Source of the DNA: Betaproteobacteria bacterium GR16-43
GTDB lineage: Bacteria > Pseudomonadota > Gammaproteobacteria > Burkholderiales > Usitatibacteraceae
Reading direction: 5' to 3'
Assembly (NCBI GenBank): GCA_001953215.1
Contig: CP019169.1
Span: 744,001 to 808,000 of the forward strand
Length of the DNA stretch: 64,000 nucleotides
Shown here piece by piece: positions 1 to 6,145 of the stretch. The notes below the pieces were generated by a model. It was not told where the DNA came from and searched no databases. It saw only the letters and a list, made by a program, of their open reading frames with translations. The position numbers and the translations under genes are program-made. How positions within the stretch are numbered: position 1 is the stretch's first letter; every line of letters starts with the position of its first letter.

Positions 1-46
1 CAGCGCGCCACGACGGTTCACGGTCCGATCCAACGCGTTGTTAGAA
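1..46 (-). repeat. attC site (partial, cut by window edge)
   Basis: This is the R''/L'' half of an attC site following the cassette gene at 50-349. On the minus strand it begins TTCTAACAACGCGTTGGATC. It has one base change (GATCGG for GAGCGG) in the L'' box compared with the other sites. Confidence 0.85.
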
Positions 47-49
47 GGC

Positions 50-349
50 CTACTTGCCATGGCTAACCCAGATGACATTCCCATTGCGCTTGTCGATCTC
101 GGCGATCGCGACGCCCCTAGCAGAGTCGCTCGGAAGCGTTCCTTGAACGGTCCAGACTCCCCTATGAAGCGATGCTCGGAAAGGCTTCTGTTTTTCAACT
201 TGATCACGGCCGTACAAAGGTACCCAAGCGGCGAGGGCAATGGCGATGGCTGCGTTTTCGTCGGGAACAACGCCCGCGTTGAATTGCCCCAACGAGAATA
301 CCGCCGGTAGCGCAACCAGGATTGCCAGAACTGCCACGGCTCGACGCAT
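50..349 (-). CDS. Cassette 13: hypothetical exported or membrane-anchored protein, 99 aa
   Basis: This is a small protein of unknown function. It has a basic N-terminus followed by a hydrophobic stretch (about residues 5-22), which could be a signal peptide or an anchor. The remainder is soluble. The ATG at 349 was chosen because it lies just inside the cassette. The frame also runs back through the attC site to an ATG at 415, which would add 22 attC-encoded residues. No strong ribosome binding site is visible. The stop is a TAG four bases outside the attC site. Function cannot be assigned. Confidence 0.6.
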   Translation of the reverse strand: MRRAVAVLAILVALPAVFSLGQFNAGVVPDENAAIAIALAAWVPLYGRDQVEKQKPFRASLHRGVWTVQGTLPSDSARGVAIAEIDKRNGNVIWVSHGK

Positions 350-354
350 AGGCC

Positions 355-450
355 TTCTAACGACCAAGTTGAGCGGCCGGGCACGGCGCCCATTCGCGAA
401 GACACAGTGCGCCACGATGGGTCACGGTCCGCTCCAACGCGTTGTTAGAC
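355..450 (-). repeat. attC site
   Basis: It belongs to the cassette gene at 445-696, whose TAA stop is the TAA of the R'' box GTCTAAC. The site is 96 bp, with L''/L' arms GGAGCGG and CCGCTC paired on the minus strand. It is identical over its length to the site at 2301-2396 apart from the first bases of the next cassette. Confidence 0.93.
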
Positions 451-696
451 GGCTCTTGCCAGCAGAATAGTGTCATCGTCTGGCTCCTGGAACACTAACG
501 CTCCACCCTCTTCGACTTGAACCAAGAGGCCTGTGCCACACTCCTCACGCCACATCTCGAGATTCTGCCCCGGCACGGCGCCCTCCGTCGGACCGCCAAT
601 CACAACTAGCACGCGACATCGCACGCCGGGGCCATGATTGAGATCGATCAAGTCGCCCACCATCGGTAGCTCGCCGCTCGGGTAAGGTGCCGACAT
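445..696 (-). CDS. Cassette 12: hypothetical acidic protein, 83 aa (duplicated cassette)
   Basis: This is a soluble acidic protein of unknown family. It starts MSAPYPSGELPMVGDLIDLN, and a hydrophobic strand follows (CRVLVVIGG). The protein is identical to that of the cassette at 2391-2642. The stop codon TAA is contributed by the attC R'' box. The ATG at 696 is 16 bases after the preceding attC end. The frame is open upstream through attC to 771, so an attC-encoded extension cannot be excluded. The compact beta-rich pattern could fit a small binding or immunity-type protein, but nothing identifies it. Confidence 0.65.
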   Translation of the reverse strand: MSAPYPSGELPMVGDLIDLNHGPGVRCRVLVVIGGPTEGAVPGQNLEMWREECGTGLLVQVEEGGALVFQEPDDDTILLARAV

Positions 697-710
697 GTGC
701 GATGAGAGCC

Positions 711-806
711 GTCTAACGACCGAGTTGAGCGGCCGGGCACGGCGCCCATTCGCAAAGACACAGCGCGCCACGATGGTTCACGGTCCGCTCCAACGCGTTG
801 TTAGAT
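711..806 (-). repeat. attC site
   Basis: It is a 96-bp attC of the cassette gene at 801-1052, whose TAA stop lies in the R'' box. The ends are ATCTAAC and GTTAGAC on the minus strand. Confidence 0.93.
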
Positions 807-1052
807 TGCACGCACTGCCTCGCTCTCCAGTCCTTCGGATTGTCGGTAGATCCGGCGAAGTGCATAGAGAAACATTGCGTGGTAACCCAGGGCGAAGATG
901 CCGAAGTACACGCCAAGGTTCAGCGGATGGTCCTTTCCGTACGTCACGGCGAAGAAGATCGCCATGGCAGGCAGGCCCAAGGACATGACGAAGCGAGGCC
1001 AAGAAGAAATAGAAGCTTTGGTCCAACGCCGTGGATCGCTCATGAGACTCAT
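801..1052 (-). CDS. Cassette 11: small membrane protein, two TM segments, 83 aa
   Basis: The sequence has a short basic N-terminus, two hydrophobic segments (about residues 20-38 and 48-66) and a charged C-terminus. The layout W..PRF..., G..Y..., LYALR.. recurs in the first cassette of the array (5161-5457), so the two may be distant paralogues. It has its own ribosome binding site (AAGGAG, about five bases before the ATG), unlike most cassettes here. The stop TAA is supplied by attC. Function unknown. Confidence 0.7.
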   Translation of the reverse strand: MSLMSDPRRWTKASISSWPRFVMSLGLPAMAIFFAVTYGKDHPLNLGVYFGIFALGYHAMFLYALRRIYRQSEGLESEAVRAI

Positions 1053-1083
1053 CGGTTCTCCTTCGCTGATAGTTCCGCGTGCA

Positions 1084-1179
1084 ATCTAACGACCGAGTTG
1101 AGCGGCCGGGCACGATACCCGTTCGCAAAGACACAGCGCGCCACGATGATTCACGGTCCGCTCCAACGCGTTGTTAGAT
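1084..1179 (-). repeat. attC site
   Basis: It is the 96-bp attC of the cassette gene at 1174-1449, whose TAA stop lies in R''. The core differs from its neighbours at a few central positions only. Confidence 0.93.
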
Positions 1180-1449
1180 CGCATGGGCCCTCAGTTTGAA
1201 CTCGTTTCCCTCAGCGTAGATCTCCCCGCCTGGAAAGGACGCCGGCGCGAAAGCTTCTTGGATCAACACGCGAACGTCACCGAATAGCGGCAAGCCCTCG
1301 TCAGGTGGCACCTTGTTCGGCTTCCAACCTCCGAGGTCGACGATCCATTCGTCGCGCTTCCAGGTGATGAGAAGAAACCAGTCCATTGGGTCAGCGCCGG
1401 AGATGAAACGCTCGACTTTGGCGATGGCGTCCGGCGTGATCGTGACCAT
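1174..1449 (-). CDS. Cassette 10: hypothetical soluble protein, 91 aa
   Basis: The sequence starts MVTITPDAIAKVERFISG, then a Trp-rich strand region (MDWFLLITWKRDEW) and an alternating hydrophobic C-terminal half. The beginning recalls HesB/IscA proteins, but there are no cysteines, so an iron-sulfur role is not supported. The ATG lies five bases after the attC end, with no separate ribosome binding site visible. The TAA stop is provided by attC. Function unknown. Confidence 0.65.
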   Translation of the reverse strand: MVTITPDAIAKVERFISGADPMDWFLLITWKRDEWIVDLGGWKPNKVPPDEGLPLFGDVRVLIQEAFAPASFPGGEIYAEGNEFKLRAHAI

Positions 1450-1452
1450 GCG

Positions 1453-1548
1453 ATCTAACGACCGAGTTGAGCGGCCGGCCGCGACGCCCATTCGCAAAGA
1501 CACAGCGCGCCACAATGTTTTACGGTCCGCTCCAACGCGTTGTTAGAT
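1453..1548 (-). repeat. attC site
   Basis: It is the 96-bp attC of the cassette gene at 1571-1810, which ends 23 bases upstream of the R'' box. Confidence 0.93.
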
Positions 1549-1570
1549 GGCCGGTTATCGCAAGCCACGG

Positions 1571-1810
1571 CTATAGTCTCCACTTTCGAAAGCTTTGAAC
1601 TCGTGCGTTGAACCACCGGACAACTGAGGCGAGCCCGACGACGGCGCCGACGATTGCAATTGGCCACGCCCACTCGAGCGGGACCCACCGGATGGCCACA
1701 ATGAGCGCGACGCCAACAACGATACCCCAAGCTTCGAGGCCATCGGTGGGATAGCTTCGGAGGTTCTCATCGGTCGGTGACCTTCGGAAATGTTCCCGCG
1801 TCGGTTCCAT
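1571..1810 (-). CDS. Cassette 9: two-TM membrane protein, 79 aa, paralogue of cassette 4
   Basis: The protein starts MEPTREHFRRSPTDENLRSY. Two hydrophobic segments follow (about residues 26-45 and 49-66), and it ends in a basic tail (FRKWRL). The cassette at 3754-3993 encodes the same protein with only a few substitutions, which confirms the reading frame over the overlapping alternative frame. The ATG at 1810 corresponds to the conserved start. No obvious ribosome binding site. Function unknown; small two-TM proteins are common integron cargo. Confidence 0.72.
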   Translation of the reverse strand: MEPTREHFRRSPTDENLRSYPTDGLEAWGIVVGVALIVAIRWVPLEWAWPIAIVGAVVGLASVVRWFNARVQSFRKWRL

Positions 1811-1821
1811 TCTAGGCAGCC

Positions 1822-1917
1822 ATCTAACGACCGAGTTGAGCGGCCGGGCACAACGCCCATTCGCAACGACACAGCGCGCCACGATGGTTCACGGTCCGCT
1901 CCAACGCGTTGTTAGAT
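1822..1917 (-). repeat. attC site
   Basis: It is the 96-bp attC of the cassette gene at 1912-2283, whose TAA stop lies in R''. Confidence 0.93.
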
Positions 1918-2283
1918 GGCATTTGTGCTTCCGAGGTTCGCGAGCCACAAAGGTGAAGTGAACAGCGCAAGCGCGACGCCTAGTGTTACGAATATGACTA
2001 ACCAATAGACGCTTCGCTTCCACGGCATCGGATCACGCCGCCAGGTATACGGAGCGAAGATCACCGAGCCCACGGCCTCTCCCACCACTTCGAAAATGAG
2101 CCAAGCCGCGCCAAGCACAGGCACGGCAAGGACGTAAAACCACCACGGCGCGCCGGCGGCACTTCCTTGGCGCCATAGCGCGTAGAACCCTCCGCCGAAG
2201 ATGCTGTTCAAAATACCGTACAGCAGACCGACAAAAGTCACCAGGGCGAGGGCTGCACCGACGTTCCTAATCCAACGTGGCAT
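1912..2283 (-). CDS. Cassette 8: membrane protein with about four hydrophobic segments, 123 aa
   Basis: The hydrophobic segments lie at about residues 8-28, 45-65 and 98-116, with a shorter one near 60-72. The charged loop YTWRRDPMPWKRS falls between the last two. The ATG at 2283 is 19 bases after the preceding attC. An overlapping frame extends back through attC to 2361. The TAA stop comes from attC. No family recognised. Confidence 0.7.
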   Translation of the reverse strand: MPRWIRNVGAALALVTFVGLLYGILNSIFGGGFYALWRQGSAAGAPWWFYVLAVPVLGAAWLIFEVVGEAVGSVIFAPYTWRRDPMPWKRSVYWLVIFVTLGVALALFTSPLWLANLGSTNAI

Positions 2284-2300
2284 GGCGGCTCTCAAGTGCC

Positions 2301-2396
2301 ATCTAACGACCAAGTTGAGCGGCCGGGCACGGCGCCCATTCGCGAAGACACAGTGCGCCACGATGGGTCACGGTCCGCTCCAACGCGTTGTTAGAC
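2301..2396 (-). repeat. attC site (copy of 355-450)
   Basis: It is the attC of the duplicated cassette at 2391-2642. It shares the distinctive variants of the 355-450 site (ACCAAGTTG, CACAGTGCGCC, GATGGGTCAC on the plus strand), so gene and attC were copied as one unit. Confidence 0.93.
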
Positions 2397-2642
2397 GGCT
2401 CTTGCCAGCAGAATAGTGTCATCGTCTGGCTCCTGGAACACTAACGCTCCACCCTCTTCGACTTGAACCAAGAGGCCTGTGCCACACTCCTCACGCCACA
2501 TCTCGAGATTCTGCCCCGGCACGGCGCCCTCCGTCGGACCGCCAATCACAACTAGCACGCGACATCGCACGCCGGGGCCATGATTGAGATCGATCAAGTC
2601 GCCCACCATCGGTAGCTCGCCGCTCGGGTAAGGTGCCGACAT
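2391..2642 (-). CDS. Cassette 7: hypothetical acidic protein, 83 aa, exact duplicate of cassette 12
   Basis: The nucleotide sequence and translated product equal those of 445-696. The stop TAA is from attC, and the ATG is 16 bases after the upstream attC. The upstream attC differs from the one in front of the other copy, as expected if whole cassettes (gene plus its own attC) were duplicated and placed next to different neighbours. Function unknown. Confidence 0.65.
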   Translation of the reverse strand: MSAPYPSGELPMVGDLIDLNHGPGVRCRVLVVIGGPTEGAVPGQNLEMWREECGTGLLVQVEEGGALVFQEPDDDTILLARAV

Positions 2643-2656
2643 GTGCGATGAGAGCC

Positions 2657-2752
2657 GTCTAACGACCGAGTTGAGCGGCCGGGCACGATGCCCATTCGCA
2701 ATGACACAGCGCGCCACGATGGTTCACGGTCCGCTCCAACGCGTGGTTAGGC
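2657..2752 (-). repeat. attC site
   Basis: It is the 96-bp attC of the cassette gene at 2747-3187. One base differs in the otherwise constant arm (GCGTGGTTAG for GCGTTGTTAG on the plus strand). R'' is GCCTAAC and supplies the gene's stop. Confidence 0.92.
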
Positions 2753-3187
2753 AGCAGCGCCATGCCGCTCGATAGCCATGGCCGCACTTTGCCGCGTTGC
2801 CGCAGTCGCGGCAGGGTTCCTCGCGACGTCCCTCAGCACCTGAACCCAGCGCCTCCGCTGCGCCGGGCCGACGTCACCATTGAGTATGGCATTGACGATT
2901 TGAACGGTGGCTGGGGATGGCTGTCGCCCGAGCGATGCCGGGAGCATGAATTCAAAGCCGGGGATTGCTTCAATTTCGTGTACCAGGGGACCGGGCGATC
3001 CGAGTTCTGCGTCGGGATGGCGTTCGAATACAGCGAACATTGCAGGGAGCGCCTGCGCTCGCTCATTCGCAGGAATAGTCCGAAATCCATCGAAGAACTG
3101 ATATAGGCGGTGCATGTCCTCTGCCTCATTCCCGGACGGCTCAAACGAATCGAGTGCTTGAATGAGGTTATCAACCACGGTGCTCAT
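2747..3187 (-). CDS. Cassette 6: hypothetical helical protein, 146 aa
   Basis: This is one of the longer cassette genes. It is a soluble, largely alpha-helical protein with an Ala-rich C-terminus (AATAATRQSAAMAIERHG). The ATG is nine bases after the preceding attC, with an AGCAGG stretch between that may act as a ribosome binding site. The stop TAA is provided by attC. HEAT-like helical pairs are possible, and small immunity proteins can look like this, but no family is recognised. Confidence 0.72.
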   Translation of the reverse strand: MSTVVDNLIQALDSFEPSGNEAEDMHRLYQFFDGFRTIPANERAQALPAMFAVFERHPDAELGSPGPLVHEIEAIPGFEFMLPASLGRQPSPATVQIVNAILNGDVGPAQRRRWVQVLRDVARNPAATAATRQSAAMAIERHGAAA

Positions 3188-3194
3188 GCCTGCT

Positions 3195-3320
3195 GCCTAA
3201 CGACCGAGTTGAGCGGCCGCGCTCGGTGCCGCTTGCCGCGGGCAGAGCCAGCCAACCACTGGTTGGAACCCGGGGCGTGGCCCACCATGCCTCACGGTCC
3301 GCTCCAACGCGTTGTTAGGT
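3195..3320 (-). repeat. attC site, long variant (126 bp)
   Basis: It has the same outer arms as the other sites, but the central part is different and 30 bp longer (3220-3285). That part includes the partly palindromic AGCCAACCACTGGTTGG. It follows the cassette gene at 3330-3632. Confidence 0.9.
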
Positions 3321-3329
3321 GTCATGTTC

Positions 3330-3632
3330 CTACCTTGAGACTCCGGCATTGATTGGCACAGCACAAGGGCCCGAAGCGCTCACTCGAAAGACGCGCCCGT
3401 CGGTCGTTCGCCATTCGAGCACGAATAGCCCCGACCCCACATCTCGCACGGCAGGACCTAGCTTTGCCAAGAGCTCCCGGAGAGTCAGCCCCTTCGGAAG
3501 GGTCTCGACCATCTTCGAAGAGATGGGCGCTGAATTGGGTGAAACAAACGGCACGTCCCAATGGCACTGTTTGTCGGCGGCCGCTGGTGCCTGTGCGAGC
3601 AACACTACGGAGATCGTGATCGCTGGGTACAT
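3330..3632 (-). CDS. Cassette 5: hypothetical secreted protein, 100 aa
   Basis: The N-terminus is a plausible signal peptide (hydrophobic residues 2-16, then APAAADKQ). A small mature domain with two cysteines (ADKQCHW and SGPCAVP) follows, which could form a disulfide in the periplasm. The ATG at 3632 is five bases after the preceding attC. A different overlapping frame (3322-3696) lacks any signal-like start and is less convincing. Function unknown. Confidence 0.62.
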   Translation of the reverse strand: MYPAITISVVLLAQAPAAADKQCHWDVPFVSPNSAPISSKMVETLPKGLTLRELLAKLGPAVRDVGSGLFVLEWRTTDGRVFRVSASGPCAVPINAGVSR

Positions 3633-3635
3633 GAC

Positions 3636-3731
3636 ACCTAACGATCGAGTTGAGCGGCCGGCCACGGCGCCCATTCGCAATGACACAGTGCGCCACGATG
3701 GCTCACGGTCCGCTCCAACGCGTTGTTAGAT
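3636..3731 (-). repeat. attC site
   Basis: It is the 96-bp attC of the cassette gene at 3754-3993. The L' arm carries a T/C variant (GATCGAGTTG on plus) shared only with the site at 4455-4550. Confidence 0.92.
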
Positions 3732-3753
3732 GGCCGATCATCGCAAGCCACGG

Positions 3754-3993
3754 CTAGAGTCTCCACTTTCGGAGACCCTGAAGTCGTGCGTGGAACCACC
3801 GGACCATTGAGGCGAGTCCCACGACGGCTCCAACGATCGCGACTGGCCACGCCCACTCGAGAGGAACCCACCGGATGGCCACAATGAGTGCGACCCCAAC
3901 AACGATGCCCCAAGCCTCAAGGCCGTCGGTGGGATAGCGTCGAAGGTTTTCATCGGTCGGCGACCTTCGGAGATGTTCCTGCGTTGGTTCCAT
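3754..3993 (-). CDS. Cassette 4: two-TM membrane protein, 79 aa, paralogue of cassette 9
   Basis: The protein is the same as that of 1571-1810 apart from a small number of substitutions (for example VVRWFNARVQ versus MVRWFHARLQ). The ATG at 3993 matches its paralogue's start. A further in-frame ATG at 4005 is formed by the attC end itself (TAG directly followed by ATG) and would add MAIQ. The most conserved part is the two-TM core and its flanks, suggesting a functional membrane protein. Confidence 0.7.
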   Translation of the reverse strand: MEPTQEHLRRSPTDENLRRYPTDGLEAWGIVVGVALIVAIRWVPLEWAWPVAIVGAVVGLASMVRWFHARLQGLRKWRL

Positions 3994-4003
3994 TTGGATA
4001 GCC

Positions 4004-4096
4004 ATCTAACGACCGAGTTGAGCGGCCGGCAACGATGCCGACTCGCAACACAGCGCGCCACGATGGCTCACGGTCCGCTCCAACGCGTTGTTAGAT
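4004..4096 (-). repeat. attC site (93 bp)
   Basis: It is the attC of the cassette gene at 4104-4448. It is three bases shorter than the standard site. Confidence 0.92.
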
Positions 4097-4103
4097 TGCA
4101 CGT

Positions 4104-4448
4104 TCACCAATTCACTCCGCAGACTGGGCAACGACGTGATGCCAAAGTTTCCGCATTCGCGTTCGATCCCTTCTCAACTATCTCCCAATCTCCACCGCAG
4201 GCGGGGCAACGGGCACGACCAGAGCGCTTGAGCAATTGGTCATGAGCGATGAATCCGGCCGCGACGGCTAATGCTATCCCAGACCCAAATACCCATTTGT
4301 CGGGTATCTCGGGAAACACTCGAAAGGCAATGGCCACGCACGCGGGAACGATACCGACGATGATGCAGGCCAGAAGAATCCAATTTCTGCGACTGCGGTG
4401 CGACAACGCTCGCTTCAACTGTCGCTCAAAGTCCTCGGTCGTTGCCAT
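4104..4448 (-). CDS. Cassette 3: two-TM protein with C-terminal zinc ribbon, 114 aa
   Basis: The layout is a charged N-terminal helix (residues 1-20), two hydrophobic segments (about 24-42 and 53-70), then a C-terminal domain with paired CPACG and CPVCG motifs. The spacing (about 27 residues) suits a single zinc ribbon. Zinc-ribbon membrane proteins of this kind are usually uncharacterised; a sensing or assembly role is only a guess. The ATG at 4448 is eight bases after the preceding attC. Confidence 0.72.
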   Translation of the reverse strand: MATTEDFERQLKRALSHRSRRNWILLACIIVGIVPACVAIAFRVFPEIPDKWVFGSGIALAVAAGFIAHDQLLKRSGRARCPACGGDWEIVEKGSNANAETLASRRCPVCGVNW

Positions 4449-4454
4449 CGTGCA

Positions 4455-4550
4455 ATCTAACGATCGAGTTGAGCGGCCGCCCACGATGCCCGTTCGCAAA
4501 GACACAGCGTGCCACGATGTTTCACGGTCCGCTCCAACGCGTTGTTAGGC
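4455..4550 (-). repeat. attC site
   Basis: It is the 96-bp attC of the cassette gene at 4545-5051, whose TAA stop lies in the R'' box. Confidence 0.92.
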
Positions 4551-5051
4551 TTCATTGAGCGCTCGATCAAGACGCTGAAGATTGCGTATATATACGCCAT
4601 CAAGCTTCACAAGCCTCCCCCACACCGCTTGGCGCATCAGCGCCCGACGAATGTAGGGCTTCGCCGATTCGTCGATTGTCCCTTCATCGGCGAGCTGTCC
4701 GAAGCCGGTGGCGATGACGGAAGCGTCGACGGTGTAAATATACTGCTGGTCGTCGAAGTCTTCATCGGCCAGCTGGGCTTTGATTGTTGCCTCATCCGCA
4801 ATGGCGTCGCTGTAGTCCGACGCGTCGATCTCACCCACGGACTCGAGCGTCCAGATGATGCAGTCTTCCACCGGCGCACGGGGATTGTTGCGCCGCCACT
4901 CGCGAAACTCCTCCAGGGCAGTGTCTCCCTCGTCTGAGCCAAACGGGCCCAGCTCATCCGAGCAGTCCCAGAAGAACTCGTCCGGAATGAGTTCGATCGC
5001 CCGAGGATGGCCCCGGACTTTGTCGATTCCGTAGTCTTCATCGTCGCTCAT
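4545..5051 (-). CDS. Cassette 2: hypothetical acidic protein, 168 aa
   Basis: This is the longest cassette gene. The protein is very acidic over residues 1-110 and more basic at the end. The start at 5051 (MSDDEDYGIDK) is preferred over the ATG at 5066 because GGGGAG stands about seven bases upstream. The stop TAA is from attC. No family recognised; the aromatic and acidic N-terminal half (PDEFFWDCSDE) might bind a partner protein. Confidence 0.72.
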   Translation of the reverse strand: MSDDEDYGIDKVRGHPRAIELIPDEFFWDCSDELGPFGSDEGDTALEEFREWRRNNPRAPVEDCIIWTLESVGEIDASDYSDAIADEATIKAQLADEDFDDQQYIYTVDASVIATGFGQLADEGTIDESAKPYIRRALMRQAVWGRLVKLDGVYIRNLQRLDRALNEA

Positions 5052-5070
5052 CGCAATACTCCCCAATGAA

Positions 5071-5166
5071 GCCTAACGACCGAGTTGAGCGGCCAGCCAC
5101 GATGCCAGCTCGCAATGACACAGCGCGCCACGATCGTTCACGGTCCGCTCCAACGCGTTGTTAGAC
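5071..5166 (-). repeat. attC site
   Basis: It is the 96-bp attC of the first cassette (5161-5457), whose TAA stop is in R''. Confidence 0.93.
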
Positions 5167-5457
5167 AGCACTGCTGCCATGTGTTTCTCGCCCTGCCATG
5201 CCCTCGGCGACGTAGCGCTCTCGCCGCTGAGTCTCCGAGACACAGAGGAAGAGTTGCCGCAAAGCGTAGAGCATCGCAATCTGAACTGCCACCAGGAACA
5301 TCGCCGGTGCCATCGCCGATTGCCAACCCTCGACCGCTCCCAGATAAATCACGCCGACGACCAATCCAACTTGGACAATGAGAGATATCGCAAATCGCGG
5401 CAAGGTCCCAACGCAATGCGAGGACCACCTAATGGGATGGGCAAATAGTTCGTACAC
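5161..5457 (-). CDS. Cassette 1 (next to attI): membrane protein, two TM segments, 98 aa
   Basis: The GTG start at 5457 is fixed by a perfect ribosome binding site (AGGAGGA, plus-strand 5461-5467). Two hydrophobic segments (about residues 22-40 and 48-68) are followed by a charged amphipathic tail (SETQRRERYVAEGMAGRET). The pattern PRF, G..Y, LYALR resembles cassette 11 (801-1052). As the first cassette it would be the best expressed if a promoter lies in or beyond attI. Function unknown. Confidence 0.75.
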   Translation of the reverse strand: MYELFAHPIRWSSHCVGTLPRFAISLIVQVGLVVGVIYLGAVEGWQSAMAPAMFLVAVQIAMLYALRQLFLCVSETQRRERYVAEGMAGRETHGSSAV

Positions 5458-5482
5458 GCTTCCTCCTAGTTGTCGCCGGCAG

Positions 5483-5575
5483 TGCTGTCTAACAAGATAT
5501 GGACAGCAGAAATGCAGTGTTATTGCAGATCCTGTCCGTTAAAAAAATGTTTGATGAGTTGCAACTCATTGACGG
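5483..5575 (-). other. Integron attI recombination site and leader
   Basis: The cassette array ends at GTTAGAC (minus strand; plus 5487-5493). Beyond it no attC-like second half exists, as expected for attI. The junction is flanked by TGCTGTC (5483-5489) and GACAGCA (5502-5508) as inverted repeats, which may be the integrase-binding core. The 110 bases to the right are markedly A+T-richer than their surroundings. The exact right limit is not visible. Confidence 0.7.
5554..5569. promoter_or_regulatory. Perfect 16-bp palindrome beside attI
   Basis: ATGAGTTGCAACTCAT is a perfect dyad, sitting between the attI junction and the DUF1801-type gene in an A+T-rich stretch. It could be an operator for cassette expression or an accessory protein site. 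No family of regulator is recognised. Confidence 0.35.
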
Positions 5576-5624
5576 CTCAACCCAAAACCAGATTGACCCA
5601 TGTTAAAACGAACCGGGAAATACA

Positions 5625-6092
5625 TCACCCCTCCCCTTTTGGCCGCCGGTCCCGCTGTTTCGCCGAGACCGACCTGATCACCGTCGTCAGCTTCGGAGCG
5701 GCAGCGAACGCCTCCCCGCGCGTGGCCAGCGCCTGATCGATCAGCGCCCGGATGTCCTTGTCCTCCAGGTCCTTCGCCCCTCCCATCAGCCGCACATGGC
5801 GCACCTGGTTGCCCTCCCCGCGCAGCAATCCCTTGGGATCCTTGAGCTTCACGCCCCATAGGAAGCAGAGCGTCACCCACCGGGGCATCGCGGCCAGCGA
5901 CAGCGGAGCGTCCAGCGGCCGTTCGTTCGGGCTGAACCCGAAGACCAGCGAGTTGTAGTTGTCGTAGACCATCTCGTAGCCCCGCGGCACCAGCGCACGC
6001 ATCTTCGCCCGCGTGGCTTTGATCTCGCGCGCCATCTCGGGAGTGTATTTCGCCACGAACTTCGCGATTTCAGTCTCGGTGCTCTTGGCCAT
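5625..6092 (-). CDS. DUF1801 (YdhG-like) domain protein, 155 aa
   Basis: The family signature is visible: an N-terminal helical part ([20 protein letters not shown]), then [19 protein letters not shown], a strand with WVTLCFLWG, and a basic [14 protein letters not shown] helix. Members are small soluble proteins of uncertain biochemical role. The start at 6092 (MAKSTETE) is preferred to 6116 by comparison with family starts. It lies between attI and intI, reads toward the cassettes and has no attC of its own, so it is probably part of the integron platform or an old insertion rather than a cassette. Confidence 0.85.
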   Translation of the reverse strand: MAKSTETEIAKFVAKYTPEMAREIKATRAKMRALVPRGYEMVYDNYNSLVFGFSPNERPLDAPLSLAAMPRWVTLCFLWGVKLKDPKGLLRGEGNQVRHVRLMGGAKDLEDKDIRALIDQALATRGEAFAAAPKLTTVIRSVSAKQRDRRPKGEG

Positions 6093-6145
6093 GGCGCCAT
6101 TCTGCACCCGCGTCAACGCACTCGCATTCCCGCCGTTGTTCCTGT

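Noticed and set aside
1174-1449. Cassette 10 as a HesB/IscA iron-sulfur assembly protein
   Set aside because: The start is similar (ITPDAIAKV), but no cysteine is present and the rest does not fit the family.
3322-3696. A second reading frame over cassette 5 (124 codons)
   Set aside because: It lacks a signal-like start and is made largely of attC-derived and shadow sequence. The frame giving a signal peptide and two cysteines is preferred.
1-5500. A CRISPR-like pattern of regularly spaced repeats in the first 5.5 kb
   Set aside because: The repeats are about 96 bp, have attC core boxes, are separated by open reading frames of variable length and lie beside an integron integrase. They are not 25-40 bp direct repeats with short spacers.
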